Shown here in pieces: positions 8,418 to 16,787 of a stretch of 64,000 nucleotides of DNA (the first letter of the stretch is position 1; the number at the start of each line of letters is the position of its first letter). Below the pieces are notes generated by a model. It saw only the letters and a list, made by a program, of their open reading frames with translations, searched no databases and had not been told where the DNA came from. The stretch covers positions 124,001 to 188,000 of the forward strand of contig JACKKT010000004.1 of NCBI GenBank assembly GCA_024236295.1, read 5' to 3'. A program made the translations under genes and the position numbers. Source of the stretch: Kordiimonadaceae bacterium (GTDB taxonomy: Bacteria > Pseudomonadota > Alphaproteobacteria > Sphingomonadales > Emcibacteraceae).

Positions 8418-9484
8418 GGTGTTACCAGCCAGTTATTTGCGTAGATATTGGTGTGGTCCAAATCAAAACGGGCAAAGCGCATATTTTCTGAAATGCCGCT
8501 TTCTTCTTTGGATATTATATTAATTTCCTCACCCTGATGGCTGGCCCGGATAATTTTATAATGGCCTACATCCTCAATCCTGTTGATGGTTATTGGAAGA
8601 TCATCAGGATTATCAGTCAGGCTGACATATTCCGGGCGGATGCCCAATTCCAATTTGCCGGAAAGATTTTTATAGTCCTTATGTAAAGGGATTTCGTGAT
8701 TGCCGATGATGGCTTTGTTTCCATTCACTTGGGTTTTAAGAATATTCATTCCCGGGGAGCCGATAAAATAACCGACAAATGTGTGTTCCGGTTTTTCAAA
8801 TAGCTCTTGTGGAGTGCCGATCTGCACCACTTCACCCATGGACATGACAACAACTTTATCGGCGAAGGTCAGGGCCTCAGTCTGGTCATGGGTAACATAA
8901 ATCATTGTATGGCCCAGTTTCTGGTGAAGCACTTTTAGCTGGGTTCTAAGTTGCCATTTCATATGAGGATCAATGACTGTTAAAGGTTCATCGAAAAGAA
9001 TGGCATTAACATCCTCGCGCACCAGACCACGTCCAAGACTTATTTTCTGTTTTATATCGGCACTCAGACCTTTTGCTTTTTTAGTGAGTATCTCTTCCAC
9101 TTCGATTATTCGGGCGATTTCCTGAACCCGGCTTTCAATATAGTCCGGGCTGAGCTTGCGGTTTTTTAACGGGAATGCGAGGTTGTCATAGACGCTCATG
9201 GTATCGTAAACAACGGGAAACTGGAAAACCTGCGCAATGTTACGCTCGGAGGGTAGCCTTTCGGTTACATCCTGCGTGTCGAAAAGGACTTGTCCGCTTG
9301 ATGGTTTCAATAATCCTGAAATAATATTTAACAGCGTCGTCTTGCCACATCCGGATGGCCCAAGAAGTGCATAGGCAGCCCCGTCTTCCCAAACATGGTT
9401 GATGGTTTTTAAGGCATAATCATCTTCATTCTCTGGATTTTTCAGATAACTGTGCGCTAATCCGGATAGAGTGATTTTTGCCAT
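8414..9484 (-). CDS. glpT: ABC transporter ATPase with degenerate signature motif (GlpT-like)
   Basis: A 356-residue MalK-family ATPase. Walker A is GPSGCGKT (residues 42-49), Walker B is AILFDEPLT with catalytic Glu166, and the switch histidine is present (VTHD, His199). The signature motif is abnormal: LSADIKQ replaces LSGGQ at 140-146, and the D-loop reads IDPHMKW. A C-terminal regulatory (TOBE-like) domain follows from about residue 240. It starts directly after the stop of the partner ATPase. Seen with its partner, which has the complementary defect, it suggests an obligate heterodimer with one active and one degenerate nucleotide site. Confidence 0.9.
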   Translation of the reverse strand: MAKITLSGLAHSYLKNPENEDDYALKTINHVWEDGAAYALLGPSGCGKTTLLNIISGLLKPSSGQVLFDTQDVTERLPSERNIAQVFQFPVVYDTMSVYDNLAFPLKNRKLSPDYIESRVQEIARIIEVEEILTKKAKGLSADIKQKISLGRGLVREDVNAILFDEPLTVIDPHMKWQLRTQLKVLHQKLGHTMIYVTHDQTEALTFADKVVVMSMGEVVQIGTPQELFEKPEHTFVGYFIGSPGMNILKTQVNGNKAIIGNHEIPLHKDYKNLSGKLELGIRPEYVSLTDNPDDLPITINRIEDVGHYKIIRASHQGEEINIISKEESGISENMRFARFDLDHTNIYANNWLVTP

Positions 9485-10573
9485 TTACCCAACCCTTTCT
9501 GTATATTGCGCAGGAAGGGCCAGATTTCCATCTTTGGAAAATACATAAATATGCGCCGGGTTAAGATAGACGGAAATATTGCTGCCAAGTTTTAAATCAT
9601 GAATACCATGAACGAGCCCAACCCAGGGTTTGCCGGCATGTTCCATATGAATATATGTTTCTGAGCCGGTTATTTCGGTCACGTTAAGGAGGGCATCAAA
9701 TTTAAGGCTGTTTTTTACCTGATGAAGATCAAGATGATTGGCGCGAAACCCAGCCAAATAGTCACCATCATTTAAAGTAAGAAACGCATCTGAAGCGGGC
9801 ATTTTTGTCACTTCGCCCAAAATAATTAAGTCCCGCCGTTTGCTAAGAGGCATAAAATTCATCGGGGGGACAGAAAAAATTCGCGCAGTGATATTATTTT
9901 GAGGCTGATGATAAACTTCTGCAGTCTTGCCAAACTGGGTTATACGGCCATCAGATATTGTGGCAGTATTGCCGCCAAGCAGCAAGGCTTCTTCCGGTTC
10001 TGTTGTGGCATAAACAAATATTGAGCCTGACTGGGCAAAAATTTTTGGTATTTCGCAGCGTAATTCTTCACGCAATTTATAATCAAGATTTGCCAGCGGT
10101 TCATCAAGTAACACTAGCCCCGCCCCTTTGACCAAGGCCCGGGCCAGGGCGCATCTTTGTTGCTGCCCACCGGATAACTCAAGCGGTTTGCTCATCAAAT
10201 AGGGGATTAGTTTCATGAGCTCTGCCGTTTTTCCGACCTCGGCGTCAATCTCAGCAGCAGATTTTTTCATGATCCGAAGCGGAGAAGCAATATTTTCATA
10301 AACAGTCAGCGAAGGATAATTGATGAATTGCTGATAAACCATTGCGACATCTCGGTGTTGAACCTCCCGGTCCGTAACATCCTCACCATTCCAGAAGATT
10401 TTTCCTGAATTTGGTTTATCAAGTCCAGCCATCAGACGCATCAGCGTGGTTTTGCCTGCTCCCGTCGGGCCAAGTAAAATATTCATACTTCCCGCTTCAA
10501 GGGACAGGTCTGTCTGATAAATATGTGGCTCACCACCAACGCTCAGGGTCACACTTTCAAGTTTCAGTGACAA
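9485..10573 (-). CDS. glpS: ABC transporter ATPase with canonical signature but no switch histidine (GlpS-like)
   Basis: A 362-residue MalK-family ATPase and first gene of the transporter operon. Walker A GPTGAGKT (35-42), a canonical LSGGQQQR signature (133-140) and Walker B LVLLDEPLANLD with Glu158 are all present. Where the switch histidine is expected (normally V-T-H-D-Q) the protein reads VYATTEPEEAL, with Thr191 in its place. A C-terminal TOBE-like domain follows. Translation appears to start at TTG (10573) behind AAGGGGAA; no ATG is suitably placed. It lies 10 bases after the stop of the PLP-enzyme gene, so that gene may share the transcript. Confidence 0.9.
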   Translation of the reverse strand: MSLKLESVTLSVGGEPHIYQTDLSLEAGSMNILLGPTGAGKTTLMRLMAGLDKPNSGKIFWNGEDVTDREVQHRDVAMVYQQFINYPSLTVYENIASPLRIMKKSAAEIDAEVGKTAELMKLIPYLMSKPLELSGGQQQRCALARALVKGAGLVLLDEPLANLDYKLREELRCEIPKIFAQSGSIFVYATTEPEEALLLGGNTATISDGRITQFGKTAEVYHQPQNNITARIFSVPPMNFMPLSKRRDLIILGEVTKMPASDAFLTLNDGDYLAGFRANHLDLHQVKNSLKFDALLNVTEITGSETYIHMEHAGKPWVGLVHGIHDLKLGSNISVYLNPAHIYVFSKDGNLALPAQYTERVG

Positions 10574-10583
10574 TCAATTCCCC

Positions 10584-11774
10584 TTATATATTTTGCAATG
10601 CCTGATCAAAGTCAGAAATGATATCCTCAATATCCTCAATCCCGACGGAACAGCGGATCAGGCTTTCCGGAATGCCAAGTTTAGTTCTTTGAGCTTCTGT
10701 CAGTTCAACATGACTAGTAGTACGTGGCGGTCCTACAATTGTTTCAACACCGCCAAGGTGAGCGGCCCGATGGGCAAATCTTATCTGTGGCAGGAAGTGA
10801 CGGACAGCATCGAACCCTCCCTTAAGAGAAAAGCTAAGCATGCCGCTAAAACCACGCATCTGGTTTTTTGCTATGTCGTGGCCTTTGCTGTTTTTAAGAC
10901 CAGGATAAAAAACCTGATCAACCTTTTGGTGATTTTCAAGAAATGTGGCCAGTTTCATGGCATTGTCATTCTGGCGCTCAATGCGCAGTTTTAAGGTTTT
11001 AAGCCCGCGCAGTAACAAATAAGCCGAATTGGCGTCAAGAGTAGCTCCGTTGATTTCACGAAAGGCATATATTTTTTGAACAAGATCCTTTTTGCCACAT
11101 ATGACACCACCAAGGGCATCCGAATGACCACCAATAAATTTGGTGGCACTATGCACCACCAGATCTGCCCCTAAGGCAAGAGGGTTCTGGTTAATTGGTG
11201 TGGCGAATGTGTTATCAACCACGACTGTGGCGCCCACTTTTTTTCCAGCTGCAATAAGTCTTTTTAAATCAAGCACTTTCATAGTCGGATTGGTCGGGGT
11301 TTCAAGATAGAGAACAGTGCAGCCTTTTAAACATTCAGCCTCGATCTCATCCTGGTCTTCGGTTTCACACATGGTGACATCTATGTCAAAGCGGGGTAGG
11401 TGTTCAAGAAAGACAATGCTGGTGCCACCATAGGTATCCTTTACCGAGACCACCCGCTCACCCGGAGAAAGAAGGGTAAAAAGCGTGTTGCTGATGGCGG
11501 CCATACCAGTGGCAAAGCTTGTGGCTGCTTCCGCGTTTTCGAGCACTCGCATTTTTTCTTCGAAAACTTTTACAGTCGGGTTGGTATTGCGGCTGTAAAT
11601 ATGACCTTTCCGTTTGCCGGTGGCCACTTCAAACCATTCATCAACATCATCATGGTTATAGGAGACACTGTTTACGATCGGGACTTGTGCTACGCCTTCA
11701 AAAAAACCATCCGTTTCACCGGCCCACACTGCTTTTGTTGATTGATGAATTCCATCCCATTTTTGATTACTCAT
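10584..11774 (-). CDS. trans-sulfuration family PLP enzyme (cystathionine gamma-synthase/lyase-like)
   Basis: A 396-residue fold-type I PLP enzyme of the Cys/Met metabolism family. The PLP lysine is in SATKFIGGHSDALGG; YSRNTNPTVKVFE, ETPTNPTMKVLD and DNTFATP are family landmarks. Members interconvert cystathionine, homocysteine, cysteine and methionine, or eliminate H2S or methanethiol; sequence alone does not decide between gamma-synthase, gamma-lyase and methionine gamma-lyase. Start taken at ATG 11774, preceded by AAGGGTGAAA; an earlier ATG at 11810 lacks a site. It is divergent from the isochorismatase gene (87-base gap with a perfect palindrome) and 10 bases upstream of the glycerol-type transporter operon. 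Confidence 0.88.
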   Translation of the reverse strand: MSNQKWDGIHQSTKAVWAGETDGFFEGVAQVPIVNSVSYNHDDVDEWFEVATGKRKGHIYSRNTNPTVKVFEEKMRVLENAEAATSFATGMAAISNTLFTLLSPGERVVSVKDTYGGTSIVFLEHLPRFDIDVTMCETEDQDEIEAECLKGCTVLYLETPTNPTMKVLDLKRLIAAGKKVGATVVVDNTFATPINQNPLALGADLVVHSATKFIGGHSDALGGVICGKKDLVQKIYAFREINGATLDANSAYLLLRGLKTLKLRIERQNDNAMKLATFLENHQKVDQVFYPGLKNSKGHDIAKNQMRGFSGMLSFSLKGGFDAVRHFLPQIRFAHRAAHLGGVETIVGPPRTTSHVELTEAQRTKLGIPESLIRCSVGIEDIEDIISDFDQALQNI

Positions 11775-11837
11775 AATTTCACCCTTGTTTTTTTTAATTC
11801 TTATGTCCACTTAAACTTTTTAGCCCTTTTCAATGAA

Positions 11838-11855
11838 ACATTAAAGTTTTAATGT
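11838..11855. promoter_or_regulatory. perfect 8-2-8 palindrome in a divergent promoter region
   Basis: ACATTAAAGTTTTAATGT is an uninterrupted inverted repeat of two 8-base arms around GT. It lies in the 87-base region between the divergent PLP-enzyme and isochorismatase genes and ends 6 bases before the isochorismatase ATG. Its position fits an operator for a dimeric regulator acting on one or both genes. No regulator gene is adjacent, so the binding protein is unknown. AT-rich palindromes can occur by chance. Confidence 0.4.
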
Positions 11856-11861
11856 GCCATT

Positions 11862-12539
11862 ATGCATAAAGTTAAAATATCAAAGCAGGCAGTAGAGGCT
11901 GCAATTAAGCGTCGCGGGGGCAGGCAATATGCCTTTGACCGGATTAATCCGCATAAAACGGCACTTGTCGTTATTGATATGCAGAATTATTTCCTTGAAC
12001 CCGGGATGGCAGCAGAGGTGCCAACGGCACGTGAAATCGTCCCCAATATAAACAGACTTGCTGCCGTTTTAAGAAATGCCGGCGGTCAGGTGGCCTGGGT
12101 GATAACCACATTTGATGAAAATATTTATCAGAACTGGTCAGTGCTGGAACAGTTATTTTCAAGGGAACGCTGCGAAGCAATGATAGAAAATTTATGTAAA
12201 GGCGGAAAAGGACACCCGCTATGGCCGGAACTGAAGATTGAAGCGGGGGACTGGCTTATTGAGAAAAACAGATTTAGTGCCTTTATCAACGGTTCAAGCA
12301 ATCTGGAAAAAAAATTAAAGGATAAAGACATTGATACCCTGATAATTACAGGTACCCTTACTGATGTTTGCTGCGAATCTTCAGCGCGTGATGCCATGAT
12401 GCTCAATTTTAAAACGATTATGATCACTGATGCCAATGCCGCCGGTTCGGATGAAGACCATAATAATGCACTTAACGCAATGGGAAGGTTATTTGCTGAT
12501 GTTATTTCTACAGAAGACTTGATCGGGAGATTGTCTTGA
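11862..12539 (+). CDS. isochorismatase-family cysteine hydrolase
   Basis: A 225-residue cytoplasmic hydrolase with the family's catalytic triad in the right order: Asp39 in VVIDMQNYF, Lys135 in EKNRFSAF and Cys170 in GTLTDVCCESSARDA. These enzymes hydrolyse amides, ureas, carbamoyl groups or vinyl ethers through a covalent cysteine intermediate. The substrate is not evident. No good ribosome site precedes the ATG, so translation may start on a very short or absent leader. The stop overlaps the next gene's TTG start by 4 bases. Neighbours include an aromatic amino-acid-type permease and a tryptophan dioxygenase homologue. Confidence 0.88.
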   Translation: MHKVKISKQAVEAAIKRRGGRQYAFDRINPHKTALVVIDMQNYFLEPGMAAEVPTAREIVPNINRLAAVLRNAGGQVAWVITTFDENIYQNWSVLEQLFSRERCEAMIENLCKGGKGHPLWPELKIEAGDWLIEKNRFSAFINGSSNLEKKLKDKDIDTLIITGTLTDVCCESSARDAMMLNFKTIMITDANAAGSDEDHNNALNAMGRLFADVISTEDLIGRLS

Positions 12540-13171
12540 AAATCGGTTTTAATCCGGATTTCGCACCGTTCAGTTATTTAAAGGACGGTGTAGCGTCCGG
12601 CATTGTCATAGACCATATCAGGGAAATTTTTAATATTGCTGGACTATCACCTGAATTTATCGCTTCTGAATTAAGCGGGCTTACGGAAGGACTTTTATCA
12701 GGTAGATTTGATTTACTCGCCGCGCTTGCTAAAACAAATGAACGCTCAGTAAAACTCTCATTCAGCAAGCCCATTATCGTCAGTGGTGCCGCCTGGTTTA
12801 TACCAAAGGACAGACAACCATTATCAGGCAATAATCTGCCCGGGACAATTGTTACACCTAAGGTTGGGCCACTAGTATCACAGATCACCCTGCTTTATCC
12901 CCAAATAAAAATTGTCACCAGTAAGGATTATGAAAGTTCATTGCAAGATGTGTTATATAACGCGGCAATCATTGATGCGGCTGCGCTCAATTGGCATGTT
13001 GGTCGAATGCTGATTGATGAAAAATATAATGGGTTATTTCATATGCCGACCATCCCATTTTATAAAATTCCACTTTCGATAGCGGCAAGAGCGGAAGACC
13101 AAGAAACCATTATAAACCCGTTAAATCAAAATATTCCGGATGAATGGGGAATAGGTGACTTTTTTGAATGA
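12536..13171 (+). CDS. family-3 solute-binding domain protein without signal peptide
   Basis: A 211-residue protein that begins directly with the first strand of a family-3 periplasmic binding domain (KIGFNPDFAPFSYLKDG), with no leader or hydrophobic segment. Later blocks (GLTEGLLSGRFDLLAALAKTNER, SFSKPIIVSGAAWF) match the ligand-binding lobes. Such domains normally bind amino acids in the periplasm. Here the start is TTG overlapping the isochorismatase stop (TTGA), which ties its translation to that enzyme and suggests a cytoplasmic role, perhaps as a ligand sensor or an enzyme-like fold (some cyclohexadienyl-dehydratase-type proteins share it). It is about 20-30 residues shorter than usual. 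A lost signal peptide is the alternative. Confidence 0.7.
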   Translation: MKIGFNPDFAPFSYLKDGVASGIVIDHIREIFNIAGLSPEFIASELSGLTEGLLSGRFDLLAALAKTNERSVKLSFSKPIIVSGAAWFIPKDRQPLSGNNLPGTIVTPKVGPLVSQITLLYPQIKIVTSKDYESSLQDVLYNAAIIDAAALNWHVGRMLIDEKYNGLFHMPTIPFYKIPLSIAARAEDQETIINPLNQNIPDEWGIGDFFE

Positions 13172-13178
13172 GGCCCGT

Positions 13179-14408
13179 ATGACTAAAGAAGAGAAAATGC
13201 CATCAAAACTCGTCGGAACATCGATCATTGCCGGTGCTGCTATTGGTGCAGGGATGTTTTCCCTTCCGGTTGTTTCCTCCGGTATGTGGTTTAGCTGGGC
13301 AATGCTTTTGATGATTATTAGCTGGCTATTACTTTACCATTCTGCCTTGATGATCTTGGAAACGAACCTCAATTATCCGCGTGGGTCCAGCTTTGATACA
13401 TTTGTTAAAGATACACTTGGAAATGGCTGGAATATTTTTAACGGTATAACGCTTGCTTTTGTGCTTTATGTTCTCACTTATGCCTATATTAGTGGTGGGG
13501 GCTCTATAGTCAGTCATACTCTAGAGGTATCCGTCGGCCTTACTTTGCCGCCGATTATTGCCGGGCTAGTATTTGCGATCGGGTTAGCCGCTATTGTTTA
13601 TATCAGCACGGCATTTGTCGGCCGGATGAATGCCATATTCGTCGGCGGTATGATTATTACTTTTATCCTGTCATTGGGTGACCTAACATTTCGTATTAAA
13701 TTACCGGTACTGTTTGATACAAAGTTAAGTTATGCACCATATTTACTGGCGGCAATTCCTTATTTTCTAGCATCATTCGGTATCCATGCCACAGTACCGA
13801 GTCTTATGAAATATTATGGTAAAGAGCCTGAACGTATTCGGGACTGTATATTTTATGGTACCGCTATTTCGCTTGTCGTCTATTCGCTTTGGCTGTTGGT
13901 GACTCAAGGGAATATATCAAGGGAAGAATTTAAACCTATCATTGCCAGCGGCGGTAATATTGGCGACATGGTCGGCGCATTAAGTGATGTAGCGCAAAAT
14001 AAAAGTCTTTCAGCGGCAATTAATGCTTTTGCCAATTTTGCTATTGTGTCATCTTTTCTTGGTGTATCAATCGGTCTGTTTGATTTTATCGCGGACAAAT
14101 TCAATATTGATGATAGTCCTTTAGGGCGGCTTAAAACAGCGGCGATAACCTTTGTTCCGCCTACGATAGGCGGTGTATTTTTTCCTAACGGGTTTCTTTA
14201 TGCGATTGGCCTGGTCGGATTGTTCGGAGTGGTAATGGCAACAATCATACCTGCTTTGTGTGTGCGGGCAAGCCGCAAAAAATTTGCCCGTTCCGGATTT
14301 CGCGTCCGTGGGGGCAATACACTAGTTATTATTATTCTATTATATGCCGTAATTCTGATTGGGTGTTATATATTTTCTGCTCTTGGCATATTACCTGTTT
14401 ATTCATAA
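13179..14408 (+). CDS. aromatic amino acid permease (Mtr/TnaB/TyrP family)
   Basis: A 409-residue integral membrane protein with about eleven hydrophobic segments. The N-terminal GTSIIAGAAIGAGMFSLPVVSSG motif is the signature of the hydroxy/aromatic amino acid permease family, which imports tryptophan or tyrosine with protons. Start set at ATG 13179, which follows the previous stop by 7 bases and has GAGG upstream; a GTG at 13155 would overlap the previous gene, and ATG 13197 is also possible. The nearby dioxygenase homologue supports tryptophan as a candidate substrate, by inference only. Confidence 0.85.
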   Translation: MTKEEKMPSKLVGTSIIAGAAIGAGMFSLPVVSSGMWFSWAMLLMIISWLLLYHSALMILETNLNYPRGSSFDTFVKDTLGNGWNIFNGITLAFVLYVLTYAYISGGGSIVSHTLEVSVGLTLPPIIAGLVFAIGLAAIVYISTAFVGRMNAIFVGGMIITFILSLGDLTFRIKLPVLFDTKLSYAPYLLAAIPYFLASFGIHATVPSLMKYYGKEPERIRDCIFYGTAISLVVYSLWLLVTQGNISREEFKPIIASGGNIGDMVGALSDVAQNKSLSAAINAFANFAIVSSFLGVSIGLFDFIADKFNIDDSPLGRLKTAAITFVPPTIGGVFFPNGFLYAIGLVGLFGVVMATIIPALCVRASRKKFARSGFRVRGGNTLVIIILLYAVILIGCYIFSALGILPVYS

Positions 14409-14539
14409 ATTGGTTAATCAGAAAAATTTCAACAATATGAACTAATGTATATGCAATATTGAATGTTAAAAAAGGTCTTATTTTCTCGGTTGTGATGCGT
14501 CATGCTAGCTAGTGTTCGAAGAAATTGAGGGAGAAAAAT

Positions 14540-15475
14540 TTGAGTTTTAAATTTGTTATTCCTGAAATTGTTAGCCCCTGTGGGGTTAGCGATGCAGCAA
14601 AGCCAAGAAGGGTTGAGCCGCTGACAGATGCTGATCGTGATCTTAAGGTTGTTGAAACAAATGGGGAGCCGATTACGACATTTCAGGGAACAAGCAATCC
14701 TTATATTGATTATGAAAGTATTGATCTTCTGCTCAGTTTGCAACACCCGCGTTCCAACGGGTATGATGAAATGTGCTTTATTATAATGGGGCAGGCAAAA
14801 GAGTTGTTGTTTAAGTCCCTATATTTTGAATTTTATAATCTGCAGTTACGTATCAGGGATGATGATACTGCCAATGCATTTGTTATAATGGAGCGATGTA
14901 AGAAGATATTAAAACTGATAGTCAATGTCTGGGAAGTGCTTTCCACCATTAAGACACATGGATTTAACCAATTTCGTGATTACCTGAATGTTGCATCGGG
15001 ACAGCTTTCCTTCATGTATCGCCATATTGAATTTATTCTGGGCAACAAAAATAAAAAAATGTGTGATGCTCACCGAAATGTTCCACATGTATATCCGGCA
15101 CTTTTAAAAAATTTCTCATCTCCAAGTATTTATGACGACGTCATAAGGCTGTTACACAGAAAAGGATATGAAGTAGCACCAGAATGTCTGGAACGTGACT
15201 GGACAGAAAAATATAAAATTCATCTTTCAGTTGAGCGGGCATGGCTTGACGTCTATTCAGATCCAGACCCTGAAAATGTTCTCTATATGCTAGGTGAAGG
15301 ATTAACAGAAATTGCCGATATTTTCTCCCAATATCGGCATAGGCATTTTGTTTCCGTTGAAAGAATTCTGGGGTTTAAACCGGGAACAGGAGGCTCTGCG
15401 GGTGTAGGCTGGCTTAAAAAAGCAGTAGATCACAGATTTTTTCCTGAGCTTTGGTCAATTAGAACCAGCCTTTAA
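14540..15475 (+). CDS. tryptophan 2,3-dioxygenase family haem protein, divergent
   Basis: About 311 residues from the TTG at 14540, chosen because GAGGGAG lies about 7 bases upstream (an in-frame TTG at 14525 would overlap that site). The C-terminus is strongly TDO-like: HRHFVSVERILGFKPGTGGS and DHRFFPELW, with proximal haem histidine most likely His269. The N-terminal haem-pocket block reads HPRSNGYDEMCFIIMGQAKELLFK; where classic TDOs have F-I-I-Q-H-Q, the distal histidine is replaced by Gly84, and the FRDYL arginine (Arg146) is retained. TDOs open the indole ring of tryptophan to N-formylkynurenine. The loss means that activity could be altered toward another indole substrate or reaction. 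No kynurenine formamidase or kynureninase is adjacent. Confidence 0.8.
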   Translation: MSFKFVIPEIVSPCGVSDAAKPRRVEPLTDADRDLKVVETNGEPITTFQGTSNPYIDYESIDLLLSLQHPRSNGYDEMCFIIMGQAKELLFKSLYFEFYNLQLRIRDDDTANAFVIMERCKKILKLIVNVWEVLSTIKTHGFNQFRDYLNVASGQLSFMYRHIEFILGNKNKKMCDAHRNVPHVYPALLKNFSSPSIYDDVIRLLHRKGYEVAPECLERDWTEKYKIHLSVERAWLDVYSDPDPENVLYMLGEGLTEIADIFSQYRHRHFVSVERILGFKPGTGGSAGVGWLKKAVDHRFFPELWSIRTSL

Positions 15476-15486
15476 TGTCGATATGA

Positions 15487-15927
15487 TTAGTCCTTTAGGC
15501 TAGACTCAATAATTATTTCATTGGTTATTGTTCTGTGAACCGGGCATTTTTCGGCAATATCAAATATTCTCTGGCGTTCTTCAATGGTCAGGTCACCGGT
15601 AATAGTAATATCTGTCTGGATGTGGTCAACAAGGCCTTTTTTTGTTTCACATTTTGCGCAATCTTCGGCATGGATTTTTGAATGGGAAAGTCTTACTTCA
15701 ACATTTTCCAGTTTGAACCCTTTTCTTTCCGCATACATGCGCATGGTCATTGATTTGCAGCTGCCAAGGGCCGCCAGTAAAAAATCATATGGGGATGGGC
15801 CCTCATCATCACCCCCAACATCTTTTGGCTCATCAGCCAAAAGTGAGTGACCGGTGCTTGTTTGAACTTTATTGGTATATTTACCGGTGCCTGTTTCCTG
15901 AACTATGACTGTTACTGTTTCTGACAT
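15487..15927 (-). CDS. OsmC-family thiol peroxidase-like protein
   Basis: A 146-residue OsmC/Ohr-fold protein. Both redox-active cysteines are present: one in LAALGSCKSMTMRMYAERKG and one in EKCPVHRTI. Family members reduce organic hydroperoxides as dimers. The extra CAKCET pair around residue 90 is seen in some YhfA-type subfamily members. It converges on the dioxygenase gene with an 11-base gap and is co-directional with the PcaD-like gene upstream; ribosome site AAAGGA. Confidence 0.88.
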   Translation of the reverse strand: MSETVTVIVQETGTGKYTNKVQTSTGHSLLADEPKDVGGDDEGPSPYDFLLAALGSCKSMTMRMYAERKGFKLENVEVRLSHSKIHAEDCAKCETKKGLVDHIQTDITITGDLTIEERQRIFDIAEKCPVHRTITNEIIIESSLKD

Positions 15928-15983
15928 TTCAGCTATCCTTTATTTAATGTATTTTTAAAAAACTGAGAATAAGTGGTTTAATA

Positions 15984-16787
15984 TTAATCAAATAACCCTA
16001 AGTCATTTTCTTTGATGAAATCATGAATATGAAAAGCAAGAATTTCCGGCTGTTCAATAGGTGGAAGATGTCCGGCTCCGTCTATGCGAACGAAGGTGGC
16101 GTCTTCAATCATCATAGCCATATTCTGAACGGCTTTTGGTGTGGTAACCAGATCCTCATCGCTGGCAATGCACAGAGCAGGCACAGAAATTTTTTCCACT
16201 AAATGGCTTAAGTCAGTAATTCTTAATGCTTCGCAGGTTGCCAAATAACCTTCGGTAGTTGTTCTGGTGAGCATATTTTCCCACCCTTTTATTTCTGAAT
16301 TATTTTCTGACTTGAATTTGGCAGAAAACCATCTGTCTAAAATGGCATCGGCTTGTGATTTTATACCTTCGCTTCTAATCAGCTTGATACGTTCTTTCCA
16401 GAATTCTTCAGTTCCGATCCGCGGTGCAGTATTACAAAGGATCACTCCTTTTAACCTATTTGGGAATGTGCTTGCTACCTGTTGGGCAATCATGCCGCCA
16501 ACAGAAATGCCGCAAAGAATAGATTTTTCGATTTTCAGATAATCCATAAGGGCAATGACATCTTGACCCAGCATTTTAATGGTATAGGGCGTGTTTGAAA
16601 TATCTGACAGACCATGACCACGATTATCAAAGCGAATTATGCGGTAGGATTTGTCGAGATATTTTGAAAGATAGTCCCATAATCTAAGATCAGTTCCCAG
16701 AGAATTACAGAATATAATAACGGGTCCTTTTCGGGAGCCAGTATCTTTATAGTGAATATTTGTATCATTAATAGAAGCTATTTTCAT
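15984..16787 (-). CDS. pcaD: 3-oxoadipate enol-lactonase-like alpha/beta hydrolase
   Basis: A 267-residue alpha/beta hydrolase. The oxyanion region is FCNSLGTDLRLWD, the nucleophile elbow is CGISVGGMIAQ (Ser), and the catalytic Asp (ASDEDLVT) and His (GAGHLPPIEQP) follow. The N-S-L-G-T-D-L-R-x-W-D stretch, the FDNRGHG motif and the helical cap match PcaD, which converts 3-oxoadipate enol-lactone to 3-oxoadipate in the beta-ketoadipate pathway. The thiolase at 458-1660 would act two steps later. Other pca genes are not in the window, so a different ester substrate is possible. It starts at ATG 16787 behind GGATTAGAAA. Confidence 0.82.
   Translation of the reverse strand: MKIASINDTNIHYKDTGSRKGPVIIFCNSLGTDLRLWDYLSKYLDKSYRIIRFDNRGHGLSDISNTPYTIKMLGQDVIALMDYLKIEKSILCGISVGGMIAQQVASTFPNRLKGVILCNTAPRIGTEEFWKERIKLIRSEGIKSQADAILDRWFSAKFKSENNSEIKGWENMLTRTTTEGYLATCEALRITDLSHLVEKISVPALCIASDEDLVTTPKAVQNMAMMIEDATFVRIDGAGHLPPIEQPEILAFHIHDFIKENDLGLFD

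Noticed and set aside
14525..14539. TTG at 14525 as start of the dioxygenase homologue
   Set aside because: It lies over the GAGGGAG ribosome site that serves the TTG at 14540.
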